A DNA stretch of 64,000 bases from Pseudorasbora parva (Eukaryota > Chordata > Actinopteri > Cypriniformes > Gobionidae), in NCBI RefSeq assembly GCF_024679245.1, contig NC_090182.1:24099774-24163773 (forward strand), read 5' to 3'. Numbering within the stretch: the stretch's first letter is position 1; each line of letters opens with the position of its first letter. A program made the position numbers and the translations under genes. This document shows positions 1 to 14,734 of this stretch, piece after piece. The notes under the pieces are model-generated. The model saw only the letters and a program-made list of their open reading frames with translations, made no database searches and was not told the origin of the DNA.

Positions 1-3391
<3,391 letters not shown>

Positions 3392-3427
3392 TTAACAAAA
3401 ATGACGCCCATATAAAACGCTACGTAC

Positions 3428-3512
3428 CAATTTGAACACTTGGAGAGCCTCCAGTTGACAACCCACATAAAAGGGAAATGAGACAAATCGATAAATTCTT
3501 AAACTGTTGCAT
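3428..3512 (-). CDS. gria2: AMPA receptor GluA2, coding exon 1 (start codon and signal peptide)
   Basis: Start codon at 3512-3510, followed by 28 codons and one split base before the donor G|gtacgt. The peptide begins MQQFKNLSICLISLLCGLST and ends SPSVQI, a typical cleavable signal peptide with a hydrophobic core at residues 8-17. It joins exon 2 in frame to give ...SVQI-GGLFPRG. Mammalian GRIA2 has the same layout (MQK..., hydrophobic core, ...SIQI-GGLFPRG), so this start is chosen by homology. The exon is too short to stand out as an open reading frame; it was found by reading upstream from exon 2. The intron between the two exons is only 88 bp (3340-3427), very short for this gene. Confidence 0.9.
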
Positions 3513-3679
3513 CTCCACGTGTGTGTTCACCCGCTGTATGAAGGAAGTATTTGTCGTTTGCAGTGTTCAATCAAATCCGTGACATATTGAGGCGTTGCTG
3601 GAGAATGAGAGCGGCTGCTGTCTGCAGGTGGTTCCTCTATCGCGGACTCCTGCCTCAGTCCCGCTTCTGGAGGAATAAT

Positions 3680-3684
<5 letters not shown>
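3513..3684 (-). promoter_or_regulatory. gria2: gria2 5'UTR / proximal promoter
   Basis: Non-coding sequence directly upstream of the gria2 start codon on the minus strand, more GC-rich than its surroundings. I see no clear TATA box. A GGCTGCTGTC...GGTGGT arrangement on the plus strand at 3613-3632 loosely resembles the two halves of an RE1/NRSF element, a known regulator of mammalian GRIA2, but with non-standard spacing and several mismatches. The transcription start is not determinable here. Confidence 0.5.

Positions 3685-3759
<75 letters not shown>
3685..3759. repeat. (CT)n microsatellite in the gria2 upstream region
   Basis: About 37 CT units, reading as (GA)n on the gria2 coding strand and starting about 172 bp upstream of the gria2 ATG. 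A homopurine-homopyrimidine tract of this length can form triplex DNA and bind GAGA-type factors. It may be in the promoter or the 5'UTR. Confidence 0.95.
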
Positions 3760-3761
<2 letters not shown>

Positions 3762-4315
3762 TCGCGCGCATTCCTATCAGTTGATACCTTCACTAAGATA
3801 CAGTCACTGCACGAATGATAACGAGACACGTATTAAATAGTGGCAATGATAATTGGATCTCTGTCAAACATGTGCCAGTTCTTATTTTTTCTGTTAATTT
3901 TGCTTTAATAGATTTTTGAAAAACATTTAAACAACTGTATAAACACAATTTGGATTAATGGCTACATTAAGTGCTACAAATAAAAAGGTTGTGCCTAACC
4001 ATTAGTTATATAAAGACTAAAATACTGCCCTTGCACCTTGAATAAAGGTTCAAATAGCCTATTGAGCATATTTTCCAAAAAGTCAGTACTACTGTGTTCT
4101 AGCCACACAAACAGCAGGGTCTATATCTGTTTTGTCTTATATAGTCACATGACAACAAAATGGCTTCCCTCATGTTGGTTGCACCATGGATATGTAGTAG
4201 ATGCCAGATTCTCGCTCTAGACACATCAGCACACCCACCATCGTGGAACGATCAGAGTGACATCATCGACATTTACAGTAAGAATCAATAGCCATTTTGA
4301 CACATAGCGTCTTTA
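3760..4315. other. intergenic, nothing recognised
   Basis: AT-rich sequence upstream of gria2. The short open frames here show no homology I recognise. Confidence 0.6.
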
Positions 4316-4880
4316 GGCCCTACTGGTAAATTACCAGTATAAGAGATCATGTGTGAACAGGGCCTTTTCAAAAATAAGGAAAGTTTGTAGCATTACCAGT
4401 AAATTACAGGTTTATGTGATTTAGCACGGAATGTAGATGTTCCTTATGTTTGATGTACGCTGATGTAAGAAGTCTGCTTTGGGTCAGTCATGGAGATGAC
4501 TACTCAGTGCTGTTTACAGTTAGATTTTTAATAGTTTTTATGTGTAAATATTGTGCAAGATGATGATCTTTGATCGTCCTGCCACGTCTCACAGCTTTTT
4601 CAACGGGTCGCACTTCGCGACCCAATCTTCTTTTTCATTCATTAGCACTGTGGCTCTGCAGTTATGTGTGTTTTATGTTTTTAAGAGCAGGCGGATGAAG
4701 ACAATGACGCGGCATTTAAAGATAATTTCTGAAGACTGACATCACAGGATTTACCTTTATTTTGAATCTGATATGTGAATAGTCTCTTACTGGTAAAATG
4801 CCATAATATCTTTGCTTGTGTGAAGCAAAAATATTATGGTTTACAGTAATTTACTGGGATTGCTATGTGAAAGGGGCCAA
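4316..4880. mobile_element. MITE-like repeat with GGCCC...CAGTAAATTAC ends
   Basis: The left end reads GGCCCTACTGGTAAATTACC and the right end, reverse-complemented, reads TTGGCCCCTTTCACATAGC and then CCAGTAAATTAC. Internal copies of the ACCAGTAAATTAC word recur in both orientations. This fits a degraded non-autonomous DNA transposon. No transposase is encoded and the target-site duplication is not clear. Confidence 0.45.
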
Positions 4881-7615
4881 TGATGCCACAACATTGCGAA
4901 TGGTTCCTAAAGACATGGGATAACTAATTTTGTTATATTACGGATGTGTTAGCTGACGCCTTATCTTGTTGTATTGTGTTAGCTAAGCAGATATGGATAT
5001 TCATATGGCTGCAGACTCAAAGTCAATTTGACAGACCAGCGTATTTACAGCTGCCATTAGAAAAAGCCAATGATGAGGCTTGTATATTCATCTGAGTTAT
5101 ACTAAGCTGACTTTGATTTTGCTGATAAAAGTTGTTCAAATATTAATACGAATTTTAAACCAAATGTATTTACCGCTCCTCAAATAAATAATAATAAAAG
5201 AGTCAAGATTAAAATGATAAAATAGGCTTCTTACCTAATAGATATTCTGGTCCATTTCCCCCTTTAAAATGTAATGACTCACTCAATGAGAACAGGCGAT
5301 CATAAATTAATGGATATTTTATAGTCATACAAAAAGCACTAAATGAGACAAGTTTTACCATTAATTTAGGCTAAATATAGAGAATACATCAATGAAAGGA
5401 CTGCAAAGCGGGCTGTATCTAGGCATTCTGGGCTCCTTCCTTTTTCAAAATAAAATTAGAATTTGTTGTAAGCCCCATACAATTCTAAATTGGATCTGTG
5501 CGCCCTTGGAATCATTCCCGCCATTCACCCCACTTGCTATTACTCAGTACTAGAATTCTGGACTTCCTACATGTTGGCCAAATATCTGACGTATAGAAGT
5601 TTGATTGCCTTCAGGACCATGGACAGGTCCCTCTCACCCCCACAAAACCAATGACATGAAAAGTAACTGATCTGATGAGCTGAACATATATTTTTTTCTC
5701 TGGATACCCATGTCTATGATGAAACAAAGTCATTAAAATTTCCTGAACATTTTTCATTGCACCACTTTGAATACACCTATCCCAACCAATAACAGTTTGT
5801 ACCTCTGTACCCCAACACTTCAAGTCATAGTTTTGCAGTATACATCACAGAACACTAAACCCCAGTCTCTAGTAAAAGACCTGACTGCTTTCACTGCTGA
5901 ATATATAATGGCAATGAATCTACAAATACTGCTCACGGATATCTGATTGAATTTTAGGTAATGTTCTGTTTCCTCCCCCTCCTTTTAGCACAGACCACAA
6001 GCAACACCTTAATCATCATATCTTACAGCTCCCCAAACCTCTATGTCCCAGTTTCATTCCCTTCGGCCCATGCTCCATACTGCATGAGTTGCTATAACAA
6101 GATCCCAGGCTGCAAGGTCTTTCAGAGCTAAATTGCAAATATAAAAACTGAGCTCACTGAAGTGATAAATGAAAAATTAAATATTTCATGATGAAAAAAA
6201 TGACAATGTGTTTATCTAAAGAAAGGTGAGGATAACCATAACCCAAGAGGAGACTTTTAACCACGTTTAATCATCCAGGTTCAGGTGTAGTAACTTCTAA
6301 TGACCGTTTAAATAATATGTTGAATCTCTGTAAACAGTGGGGTTTAGTAGATGTGTGTATACTGTAGATGCTTTTGTCATCATCAAGCCAAACACACTGT
6401 ATGTTTGCCCTTGTGTCTGTAGAATTGAGAAAAGAAGAATGTTATGTAGATGAATTACTGACAAGCAAAAATGTAAATCTAAACTATAATCTGATCCATT
6501 TAGTATATGTTGTGCATGACACATTCATGCCCTCGCCTTCTCTCTCGATGTCTTCTGGCGCTCTTCAGTGTCCTTTTTCATGCTCATGGCTGTTTATCAA
6601 GTGGGTCGTCCTCACATTAACACATTACTGTACAATTCCCTCTTCTCCCCATGAATATACAGATATATGAGTAGAGGTCATGCAGTGGGCAAGGAGATTG
6701 GCTGCAGGACTAATGGCCATTTTGCATGGCATGGACCTAGTGTGCCACACTGAGAGAAGTTCACATGATACAGCATGATTTAGCCTATAGCTATATCACA
6801 AGCTGATGTGTTTGTCTTTCTGGCTTCACTTTTATAGAAAATATTAAACAGGCATAATATAATATACACATTACAAAACATGATATTGTACAGTTTGCTT
6901 AAATTTTTAGGATTTCAGGATTCTTTAATGAATAGAGCGTTCAAAAGAACAGCATTTATTTGAAATATAAATATTTTGTAACATTATAAATGTGAACTAT
7001 AATTTAGCATTTGGTCATAATTAAGAATATGGACCCCCGCGTATATGTGTGCTAAAGACTGCAGCTGCTCTAATCCATGGTGACATGACATTGAGACCAT
7101 AATCAGCAGTGTCACCCATGCAACATGCAGCTATACTGGTCAGAAAGAGAGAGAGATAGAGACAGGCAGAGTTGGGGGTTGAAGGAAAAGATGTAGAATG
7201 AATAAGACAAAAAGAGGGAGAAAAAGGAGTTTTCATTATCCATTTCCTCCACATTATCCAGTTCTGTCATGCCTCGATTTGAAAGATGGCAGCCGTTTCA
7301 AACACCAAAACCAAATGTATGCACACACTATATATTGTGCGCACACACTCCATATAAAACCTTATCATCGGTCTCAGCTCATGATAAAATTTGACTCCAC
7401 TCTGACTTCACTCATGCATGGATAAGAAGCAATGACACTGGAAAATTCTGCATTGGGAATATTTCTTCTAAATATTCTTTTTTTTTTTCAGTGCCATCCG
7501 TTCTGATTTACAGCAACACATTTGAATGAAAAATTGCCAGTTTGTCTTAAATATCTAATGATATCTGCCATACTAACAGCTTTAAGCTACACGGAAAAGG
7601 TTCTATTTAGAATGC
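4881..7615. other. intergenic, no gene seen
   Basis: No exon with recognisable homology. Positions about 6925-7010 (AACAGCATTTATTTGAAATA) match a repeat that recurs at about 26455 and 28220 in this window, so at least that part is interspersed repeat. The rest is unassigned. Confidence 0.55.
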
Positions 7616-8050
7616 TAAAGCTACACTGTGTAACTTTTTTAGTTTATTCTTAGCTAAAAACACTTAGTTCTTTCAAAAATATATGTGCTCATTAATGTTT
7701 ATTTACTTCTTTCAAGTAAAAAAGTATTCTCGTAAGTTTATAATATGCCATGGAAAATACATACGGGTGAGGGGTTCAAATGCTGGTTGTCATGTTGCCC
7801 CTCCATCTTGAAAATACATTAGCCAAAGAGGGACATACCCGTAAATTCAAGCTTCGCTTTTCGTGTTTTAACACTCGATGACAGTCATAAACGAGGTCGA
7901 ACTGGAAGCCATGTTAATCTTAGACTAAATCGGCCACCGTAGGAGTTGAAACTAAATCGGAATTGAGAGGAACAGAAACTAATATTCGCTAGATTGTCAT
8001 ATACCTTTACACCGCTAGACGGGGGAAAATATCACACAGTGTAGCTTTAA
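7616..8050. mobile_element. MITE with AAAGCTACACTGTGT inverted ends
   Basis: The left end AAAGCTACACTGTGTAAC is mirrored at the right end, which reverse-complements to TTAAAGCTACACTGTGTGA. About 435 bp, no coding capacity. The terminal inverted repeats are seen directly; the superfamily is not determined. Confidence 0.75.
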
Positions 8051-8154
8051 TACTTCTTAAATAGGGGTTGTATCGTGGAATTATGTTATGCTTTTTCTTT
8101 TTAATTACTCATTTGTATTTAATTTGTATCAAAATACTTTATCACAACAACAAA

Positions 8155-9193
8155 TCTTTAAAGGAATAGTGAATGAAAAATGAAAATGTGATGTTTATCT
8201 GCTTACCCACAGGGCAGTGACTTTGTTTCTTCAGTAAAACAAAAATGGAGATTTTTAAATCTAACTGTTGCAGTCTGTTAGTCGTATAATGCATGTGGAT
8301 TGTAACACATGAGAGTATGATAGTATAACATGCACATACAAATCCATATTAAACCCTGCAGCTCGTGACAACAAACCCATTCTCACTTCCAAGCATGGTC
8401 AGGTGCCTTCCGCGTCACAATTAAGACGCTAAAGGTACCCCTAGGCATCACTCTATCGACGTCCAGGGTTGGACCGGACCAGAATTTTTTTTCTCCTCTC
8501 TCCACTCCCTCGTCCTGTCACTCTGTCTCTGTCTCCTGTTTCTCTCGTCTCGTCTGTCCATACCCCAGACGTGTGATACGCGGAGATTGGGCCCCCGGGG
8601 GGGAGTAGGCGCAGTCTCGGGTGTACCCTCCGGCCTGCGAGGGGTGATGGGGGTATGTGGCGAGATGGACGAGCGAGAGACATGGGAGGGAGCGTCCTCT
8701 CGAGTCCTCTCATGAGGGAGCTTGGAGGCATATAAGGACGAGCGACACCAGTGAAGGAGGAGAGAGGACCAGGCCTGGACTTTATGTTTTATTATGTGTG
8801 TGCAGGCAGGCGTCCGTGAGGGGCTGCCCGCGTTACGTTCATTTTGTTTATTTATTTGATTAAAGTTGTTAAATGTTCATCAGTTCCCGTCTCCTTCCTT
8901 TCCATATTTATAAACTTTATTACAGTGTTGTATTTGAGGTAAACAGATCGCTTCATGTCTTAAGACATCAATGTGTCGTCACAAGCCACAGGGTTTAATA
9001 TGGATTTGAATGTGCATGTCTTATTAAGTCTGATAGATTTTGTTAGCATTCACATGCATTATACAACTGGATGGAGTCAAAAATGTGTTCTACTGAAGAA
9101 ACAAAGTCATATATTGGATGCCCTAGGGGTAAGCAGATAATTAGCGGATAATCAATTATTATATTGATTCATTCACTTTCTTATGGTTTAAAG
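8155..9193. mobile_element. fold-back MITE interrupted by a GC-rich LTR-like insertion
   Basis: Two long inverted arms flank a GC-rich core. The left arm, about 8155-8375, includes ACATGCACAT and then AAATCCATATTAAACCCTG; the right arm, about 8935-9193, carries the same words reverse-complemented in mirror order, with TGCTTACCCACAGGGC on the left answering GCCCTAGGGGTAAGCA on the right. The arms agree over about 200 bp, so this was one palindromic element before the core was inserted or expanded. Confidence 0.7.
8395..8924 (+). mobile_element. GC-rich LTR-like insertion (probable solo LTR)
   Basis: A GC-rich block in AT-rich surroundings with promoter-like order on the plus strand: a CATATAAGG TATA-like box at 8728-8736, an ATTAAA polyadenylation-like word at 8859-8864, a C/T-rich stretch (GTTCCCGTCTCCTTCC) and a terminal ...TTACA at 8924. 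This layout resembles teleost Ty3/Gypsy-type LTRs from memory. The left boundary is approximate and no target-site duplication was proven, so solo LTR is an inference. Confidence 0.4.
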
Positions 9194-10029
9194 GCGAGGT
9201 TTATGGTTTATTATTTTATAAAACTTTTTTGTCAAAACTTTATTTGAACATGTAGTAGATAACATATGTTAAGTCACCCAAACAACAATACTATTAAAAT
9301 ATTTATGCAAACAAACCATGCACAGTGCTGCAAAAAAAATGTGTTTATTTGTTTTCCATGTAAAACTTGGTGAAATGATTTCAGTGTGTGTGTTAGCACT
9401 TTTTGAACATTTACAGACTGTGATAATGATAACCGCGATAATTGTGGTCCTATTTTTATACCGTTTCATTATAATAAAGGGTGTCGGGTGTGGAAACTGC
9501 AAGAAAGAAGATACTCACTCCACCCCCACACTGCCCAGTGTGTGTTCAGGTTGTATTAAGCAGTAGTCTATGTGATATAGGTTACAGAGTGAACTGACCT
9601 GGGGGTGGGAGGACAGATAACCAGCAGGAATCAAGAAAAGCGACTTGAAACAATGTGTGAGACAGCAATCACGGGGAAAGCGCAGAGGCGAACGTGTGTG
9701 GGTGGGCTTGGAAACACACGCTGAGAAGTGTCACGCTCAAGCACACAACTGCAAGCTGCTGAAAATAACTTTGAGACACATTTTTTGAAAAGATTTCACC
9801 TGTGTTAAGTATTATTCGAGTCAATCTTCGACTGTCATTAGCCTACAGTATGCGTACTGGCCTACCTAATATATAGCCTATATGTTTGTATTTCTTATCT
9901 AGCGTATTGCAGTATCATAATCAGTGATATGCATTTTAGAGTGAAACATTTCATGAGTGCTGGCTTTATCAAAATGATATCCACATAATGTAGCCTATTC
10001 AAAGGCTTACACCTCCAGGTTAGCCTGTC
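9194..10029. other. intergenic, nothing recognised
   Basis: AT-rich sequence without a recognisable exon or complete repeat. Confidence 0.55.
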
Positions 10030-10910
10030 TACCCAGCAAACACGCCAGTGTGGGCTCACTGTGGGAAAGTGTGGGTTTTCTGTGGGACAGTGTGGGCAAG
10101 GGCAAGCCCTTTGGGGCCCCATGTGGGCTAACTGTGGGCAAGCCCACTGTTGGGCTTGCCCACAGAAAACCCACACGGGCCCCCAGTGGGTTAGCCCATG
10201 CGGGGCCCATAGCGTCTGAGCCCGTTTGGGCCCCGTTTGGGTTTAGTGTGGACAACCCACCGTGGGCTTGCCCACAGAAAACCCACACGGGCCCCCAGTG
10301 GGTTAGCCCATGCGGGGCCCATAGCGTCTGAGCCCGTTTGGGCCCCGTTTGGGTTTAGTGTAGACAACCCACCGTGGGCTTGCCCACAGAAAACCCACAC
10401 GGGCCCCCAGTGGGTTAGCCCATGCGGGGCCCATAGCGGCTGTGCCCGTTTGGGCCCCGTTTGGGTTTAGTGTGGACAACCCACCGTGGGCTTGCCCACA
10501 GAAAACCCACACGGGCCCCCAGTGGGTTAGCCCATGCGGGGCCCATAGCGGCTGTGCCCGTTTGGGCCCCGTTTGGGTTTAATGTGGGCAACCCACCGTG
10601 GGTTTGCCCACAGAAAACCCACACGGGCCCCCAGTGGGTTAGCCCATGCGGGGCCCATAGCGGCTGTGCCCGTTTGGGCCCCGTTTGGGTTTAGTGTGGA
10701 CAACCCACCGTGGGCTTGCCCACAGAAAACCCACACGGGCCCCCAGTGGGTTAGCCCATGCGGGGCCCATAGCGGATTTGCCCATTTGGGCCCCAACGAG
10801 GAATTAGTGTGGGCAACCCACTGTGGGCCTGCCCACAGAAAACCCAAACAGGCCTTGTGTGGGTTAACCCTTTTGGGCCCCCAAAAACCCTTTTGTGGGC
10901 TTGTTTGCAG
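10030..10910. repeat. minisatellite, six units of 112 bp, in an element with ACCCAGCAAAC / GTTTGCAG ends
   Basis: Units begin with GGGCTTGCCCACAG at 10152, 10264, 10376, 10488, 10600 and 10712, exactly 112 bp apart, and are almost identical except for GTCTGAG versus GGCTGTG variants near the middle; the last unit is divergent. The left border reads ACCCAGCAAAC and the right TTGTTTGCAG. The array has long open frames in several phases, giving proline/tryptophan/glycine-rich translations, simply because the unit lacks stops; these are not genes. Confidence 0.92.
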
Positions 10911-11670
10911 AAAAAACACCACAGGACACAGCTATTCGGCTGTGTGCATTTATTAAAAAGCTTCCAACAGGATATGCACAGACAATTTGGAGAGAAGGTG
11001 CCCAAAATAAAAAAGGGCATCCAAATAAAATTTTAAAATTAATAAACCTTAACTAAAAGACATTTTTGAATATGGAAAGAAGAAGAAAAAAAATGAAAAC
11101 ACAATGTCTTAATGAGTCATTCACTGAATCATTTAATGGTGCCTTAGAATGAGTTGAAACAATATTTTAAATTGTTCTCTGATATCTACATATAGGGTAT
11201 GTGACTTAATTAATGGTTAAAATTGTCCAGATACGGTCTTACAGGGTTACTTCACCGATTAGCATATGGCTTTGTATTAGTAGAAACCCTGGAGTACATT
11301 CGAATGATCGTGCTCCTGCTGCGTTTGTGCAGTGACACTCTCTCAGCGGCTAAATCACATTTACTGAACAGACACGTTCAGTTTTTAATTGTAGTGTCTG
11401 TTAACTGAACTGATTTTATGAATATGAACGTGGTGGGAAAGTGATCCAGTGATTCGGTAGCGGTGGCTTTGGGAGTGGCCTCATAGGGCAGCGAAGCATT
11501 CTGGGAATTGTTGTCTTTCATCCCGTGAAATAAAATAAATTTTCAGTCTTTTCTCAGTCTAAAAAGCACCAAATTCAAAAATAATTTCACATTTCTACTA
11601 CATTAATGACCCAGTTTAAATACAGATTCATCTTCCCAGCGCTGAAGTAAACCTTTAAGTCCCTCCTGCG
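10911..11670. other. intergenic, nothing recognised
   Basis: No exon or complete repeat seen between the 112-bp array and the LINE tail. Confidence 0.55.
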
Positions 11671-11671
11671 C

Positions 11672-11767
<96 letters not shown>

Positions 11768-11769
11768 TA
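11671..11769. repeat. (TTTC)n tract, the expanded 3' tail of the adjacent LINE
   Basis: About 25 uninterrupted TTTC units. On the minus strand it reads (GAAA)n immediately after ...GGGGATCTTAATAAA, the 3' end of the LINE fragment at 11770-12955, so the microsatellite sits exactly at the retrotransposon's tail. Confidence 0.93.
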
Positions 11770-12955
11770 TTAAGATCCCCATTAGCTCCTGGCATGCCAG
11801 TTGCTATTCTTCCTGGGGTCTCCTCAAATTCATCACATACAGTATATATTTTGTACACACATATCTATACATGACATACACACACACGCTCACACACACA
11901 CACACTGACTTGAAAGCTCTATGCACCCTGATATACATAATACATATAAGAAAAAAATAAATAAATACACATATACATACATAAACAGCTCATAAAAAAC
12001 AAAAACAAAACCAACCCAATAAATCAAACACTCTAACCATAACATTATTATTATTAGTAAACATTATCATTCTCACTATTATTACTATTATATCATTGCC
12101 ATTACCACTATTCTTATTAGTATCACCATCCTTATCATTAACATAGCAACAATAATCATCACAGAAATAAAATCCTAAACCATCACTCATGCTCCTTATT
12201 GTGTAAAAAGGAAAATCTTTAACTTTTTTTGAAATAGCTTTTTATTATTTTCAAACAACAAAAATACGGGCAATGCATTCCATGCAACCATGGCTCGATA
12301 GACAGCAGTACGCTGCATTTGATTAGTTCTGCAAATAGGCAGCAAACTTCTTGTGTTAATGCTTTGTTGTGTTCCATAATTATGAGTATCTATAAAAAAA
12401 TTCATTTTGTAATAAATTATTTCAGGAATTTTGGTTGTAATGACATTTCTAACGAATGTTAGTAAATAATACTTAAGTCTTCCTTTAACAGTTAACCAGG
12501 CCAATTCATTATGCATTATCATAACATTGGTTTTGTATGGGCAGCCCAGAACTATTCGTGCTGCTTTATTCTGAGCGATCTGTAATCTGTATAAATTAGT
12601 TTCGTTTGTGTTTGACCAAACAACAGATGCATAATCCAACTGGGAAAGTACTAATGACTGAGCAAGTTGTTTGGTCAACCATTGTGGAATACATTTCCTA
12701 CAGTGTCTGATCATACCCATACTCCGACCCATGCTCTGCAACACTTGATTTATGTGACTTCCCCATGTCATCTTTGAATCTACTATAACACCTAATAATT
12801 TAATTACCTCAACTTGTGGAACTACAGTCGCTTCCAATGTCAAATGTAATTTAGATGTTGTTTTTAACATATATTGTGATCCTAGTAACGTACATTTTGT
12901 TTTTTCAGGATTCATTTTTAATTTATTTTCTTGAATCCAATTTTTTTTACTGCAC
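11770..12955 (-). mobile_element. 5'-truncated LINE with reverse-transcriptase C-terminal coding remnant
   Basis: The minus-strand open frame 12915-12196 encodes 239 residues typical of the region after the reverse-transcriptase catalytic core of non-LTR retrotransposons: LGVIVDSKMTWGSHI (the conserved LGV..D..L.W..HI block), then LSQLDYASVVW and LQIAQNKAARIVLGC. The catalytic YxDD block and everything upstream are missing, as expected from 5' truncation during target-primed integration. After the stop come about 425 bp of 3'UTR ending CCCAGGAAGAATAGCAACTGG...GGGGATCTTAATAAA plus the GAAA tail. The clade (I/Nimb-like or jockey/L2-like) is from memory and uncertain. The remnant frame is intact, suggesting a fairly young copy. 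Confidence 0.88.
12196..12915 (-). pseudogene. LINE reverse-transcriptase C-terminal fragment
   Basis: An open 239-codon fragment of a LINE ORF2-type protein starting at an internal Met (MNPEKTKCTLLGS) and ending at a normal stop. It lacks the catalytic reverse-transcriptase motifs and endonuclease domain, so it cannot act alone. It is part of the truncated LINE and not a host gene. Confidence 0.85.
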
Positions 12956-13260
12956 TTAAGATCTAAAAAAACCCCACTATGATTTGCATTGTTTTAACAA
13001 CGCGATCCCTTAAAAATAAAAATAAAACAAATCGTACTTTCAAAAGCCTTTTATTTTTTTTATTGAATATCGATGTTTGGCCTTAAATTACCAGTTCCAG
13101 TTGGTGGTAAAAATCTGGCTGGCTATATAATAATATAAAACAAACAATCTATCAACCTAGTTAATTTTGAATGCTGCATATAATGAATAAAATCATAGGC
13201 TTTTAATTTATTTGTGAAGCTCAGCGGTACAGAGCTCTGCGTCATATTTTGTTTGGAACT
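12956..13260. other. intergenic, nothing recognised
   Basis: AT-rich; no feature supported. Confidence 0.5.
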
Positions 13261-13371
13261 ATTTTTTGCGGAAGAATCATCACTGCGCCATGCGCACGTG
13301 AGAGTGACTCACCGCCAACGGTCAAATTGGATCTGCCTTCTTCTGACGGATTTCTCCTGACTCTGAGGTGA
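13261..13371 (+). other. possible first exon of an unrecognised small gene
   Basis: A GC-richer patch ending in a consensus donor, TCTGAG|gtgagt at 13372, and preceded by GC-box-poor but CpG-containing sequence (GCGCCATGCGCACGTGAG). Its frame is open into the next candidate exon (AG|T, serine) and reads ...SDSPPTVKLDLPSSDG... . I find no in-frame ATG after the preceding stop, so it could be a 5'UTR with chance openness, or a decayed gene. Start boundary approximate. Confidence 0.25.
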
Positions 13372-13822
13372 GTTTTAATTGTAAATTGTATTATATTTGG
13401 TATTTAACAGTAACGTTACCTATTTTCCACAGTGTGTGTTCGTCTGGGATTGTATTTTAGTATGTTTTTGTTAATCCAGATCATTAGTTATGTTTTGTTT
13501 AACGTTGCTTAGCTTAAACTCGATTTAGTTTAAATAAATAGGCTAAATATTGGTTAGTCCTTTTCACCCGTTTTCCCTATTCTGTATGTTATACATCGGT
13601 TTGCCACCACAGTAAACTGCTCAAGTCTGATGAAAAAGTTCGTTATAAATAACTTATCATAATGGCTTTGCTCGTAGCACATGCCCTAGCAAGTGCAGAG
13701 GAGAAAGACAGTTAGAAATATACGAAGCTGGGACATATCACGATTTTTGTTTGTGGACTATTAAAATGTCTCCACGATTTGCTTTTGAAGAAATATCTAA
13801 TACAGCATTCTATCAATTTTAG

Positions 13823-13877
13823 TTCTGGCGCCTCCCTCTCAACATTGTCCAAGGACGTTTTCACCACATATATCTCG
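13823..13877 (+). other. possible second exon of the unrecognised small gene
   Basis: 55 bp between a good acceptor (tcaattttag) and a consensus donor (TCG|gtaagt). In the frame shared with the flanking candidate exons it reads SGASLSTLSKDVFTTYIS and joins the third exon at a phase-0 boundary. Splice signals and phase agree, but the homology is unknown. Confidence 0.3.
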
Positions 13878-14263
13878 GTAAGTTATACTCCGGGACACTG
13901 CAATTCACAAATGTTCATTATTTACATGTGCTTTAACCTCTTAACATATGCCACTATTTTTCTATATTCATAAATCTGGTCTTATTTTAAATGTAACACT
14001 TTTAAATTTATATAACCCATGAGTCATAATAACTCAAACTATATGGGAACAAAACAAGGTCAAATTTACATGTAAGTGACAAGTAAGTTGAAATTCACTT
14101 AGGTAAAATGTATGAGACTTTAATGTTAAAGGCGACTAAAAAAACCTAAGTTGGTCAGGTGTGTGCGTAAACTAGCAGGCACGCGGGAGTCATGGAAACG
14201 TGAGCACCAGTAGTATTCACCAAAGCTGCATACTGCGTACATGATGTACATGATACATCTAAG

Positions 14264-14333
14264 CTGTATGTCGATGTCCTGACACACACACACACGACAA
14301 GATGGAAGAGAACGCGCTGTATGTCAGTGTCCT

Positions 14334-14374
<41 letters not shown>

Positions 14375-14460
14375 AAGAAAAGAACGCGCTTTATGTCGAT
14401 GTCCTGACACACACACACGCTACAAGACAGAGGAGATCGTATGTCGATGTCCTGTCTGCA
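14264..14460. repeat. short minisatellite, about four units with internal (CA)n
   Basis: The word TATGTCRRTGTCCTGACACAC recurs at about 14268, 14320, 14391 and (without the CA run) 14440, each followed by a CA run of different length and a purine-rich spacer. The longest CA run is 14335-14372. Unit length varies from about 50 to 70 bp because the embedded CA tract varies. Confidence 0.8.
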
Positions 14461-14734
14461 TCAGATCCCTAAGTTAGTTGCGCCAGTCTCGTGCACTCAG
14501 AGTTCTCTGTCGCTCTTGAACAAACCACAGAAACACAGGGAATGGAATGCTGTCAAAATGTCAGTTTTGTTGAGTAGGATTCTTAAAATAGTTAAATAAC
14601 GTCTTAAATGAACGTGAGAAAATGAGATGCGCGTGACTGCGCCTTAGATCCGCATCATGTTCGGCGGTGGCCGATTTTAAAGGGACAGCTACACTGATGA
14701 ACAAAGAAATAACGGGAAAGTAAAAATATGATTA

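Noticed and set aside
10007..10956. Overlapping long open frames on both strands, Pro/Trp/Gly-rich
   Set aside because: They are the 112-bp tandem array translated in different phases; each frame repeats with the array period and has no gene-like start, splice signals or homology.
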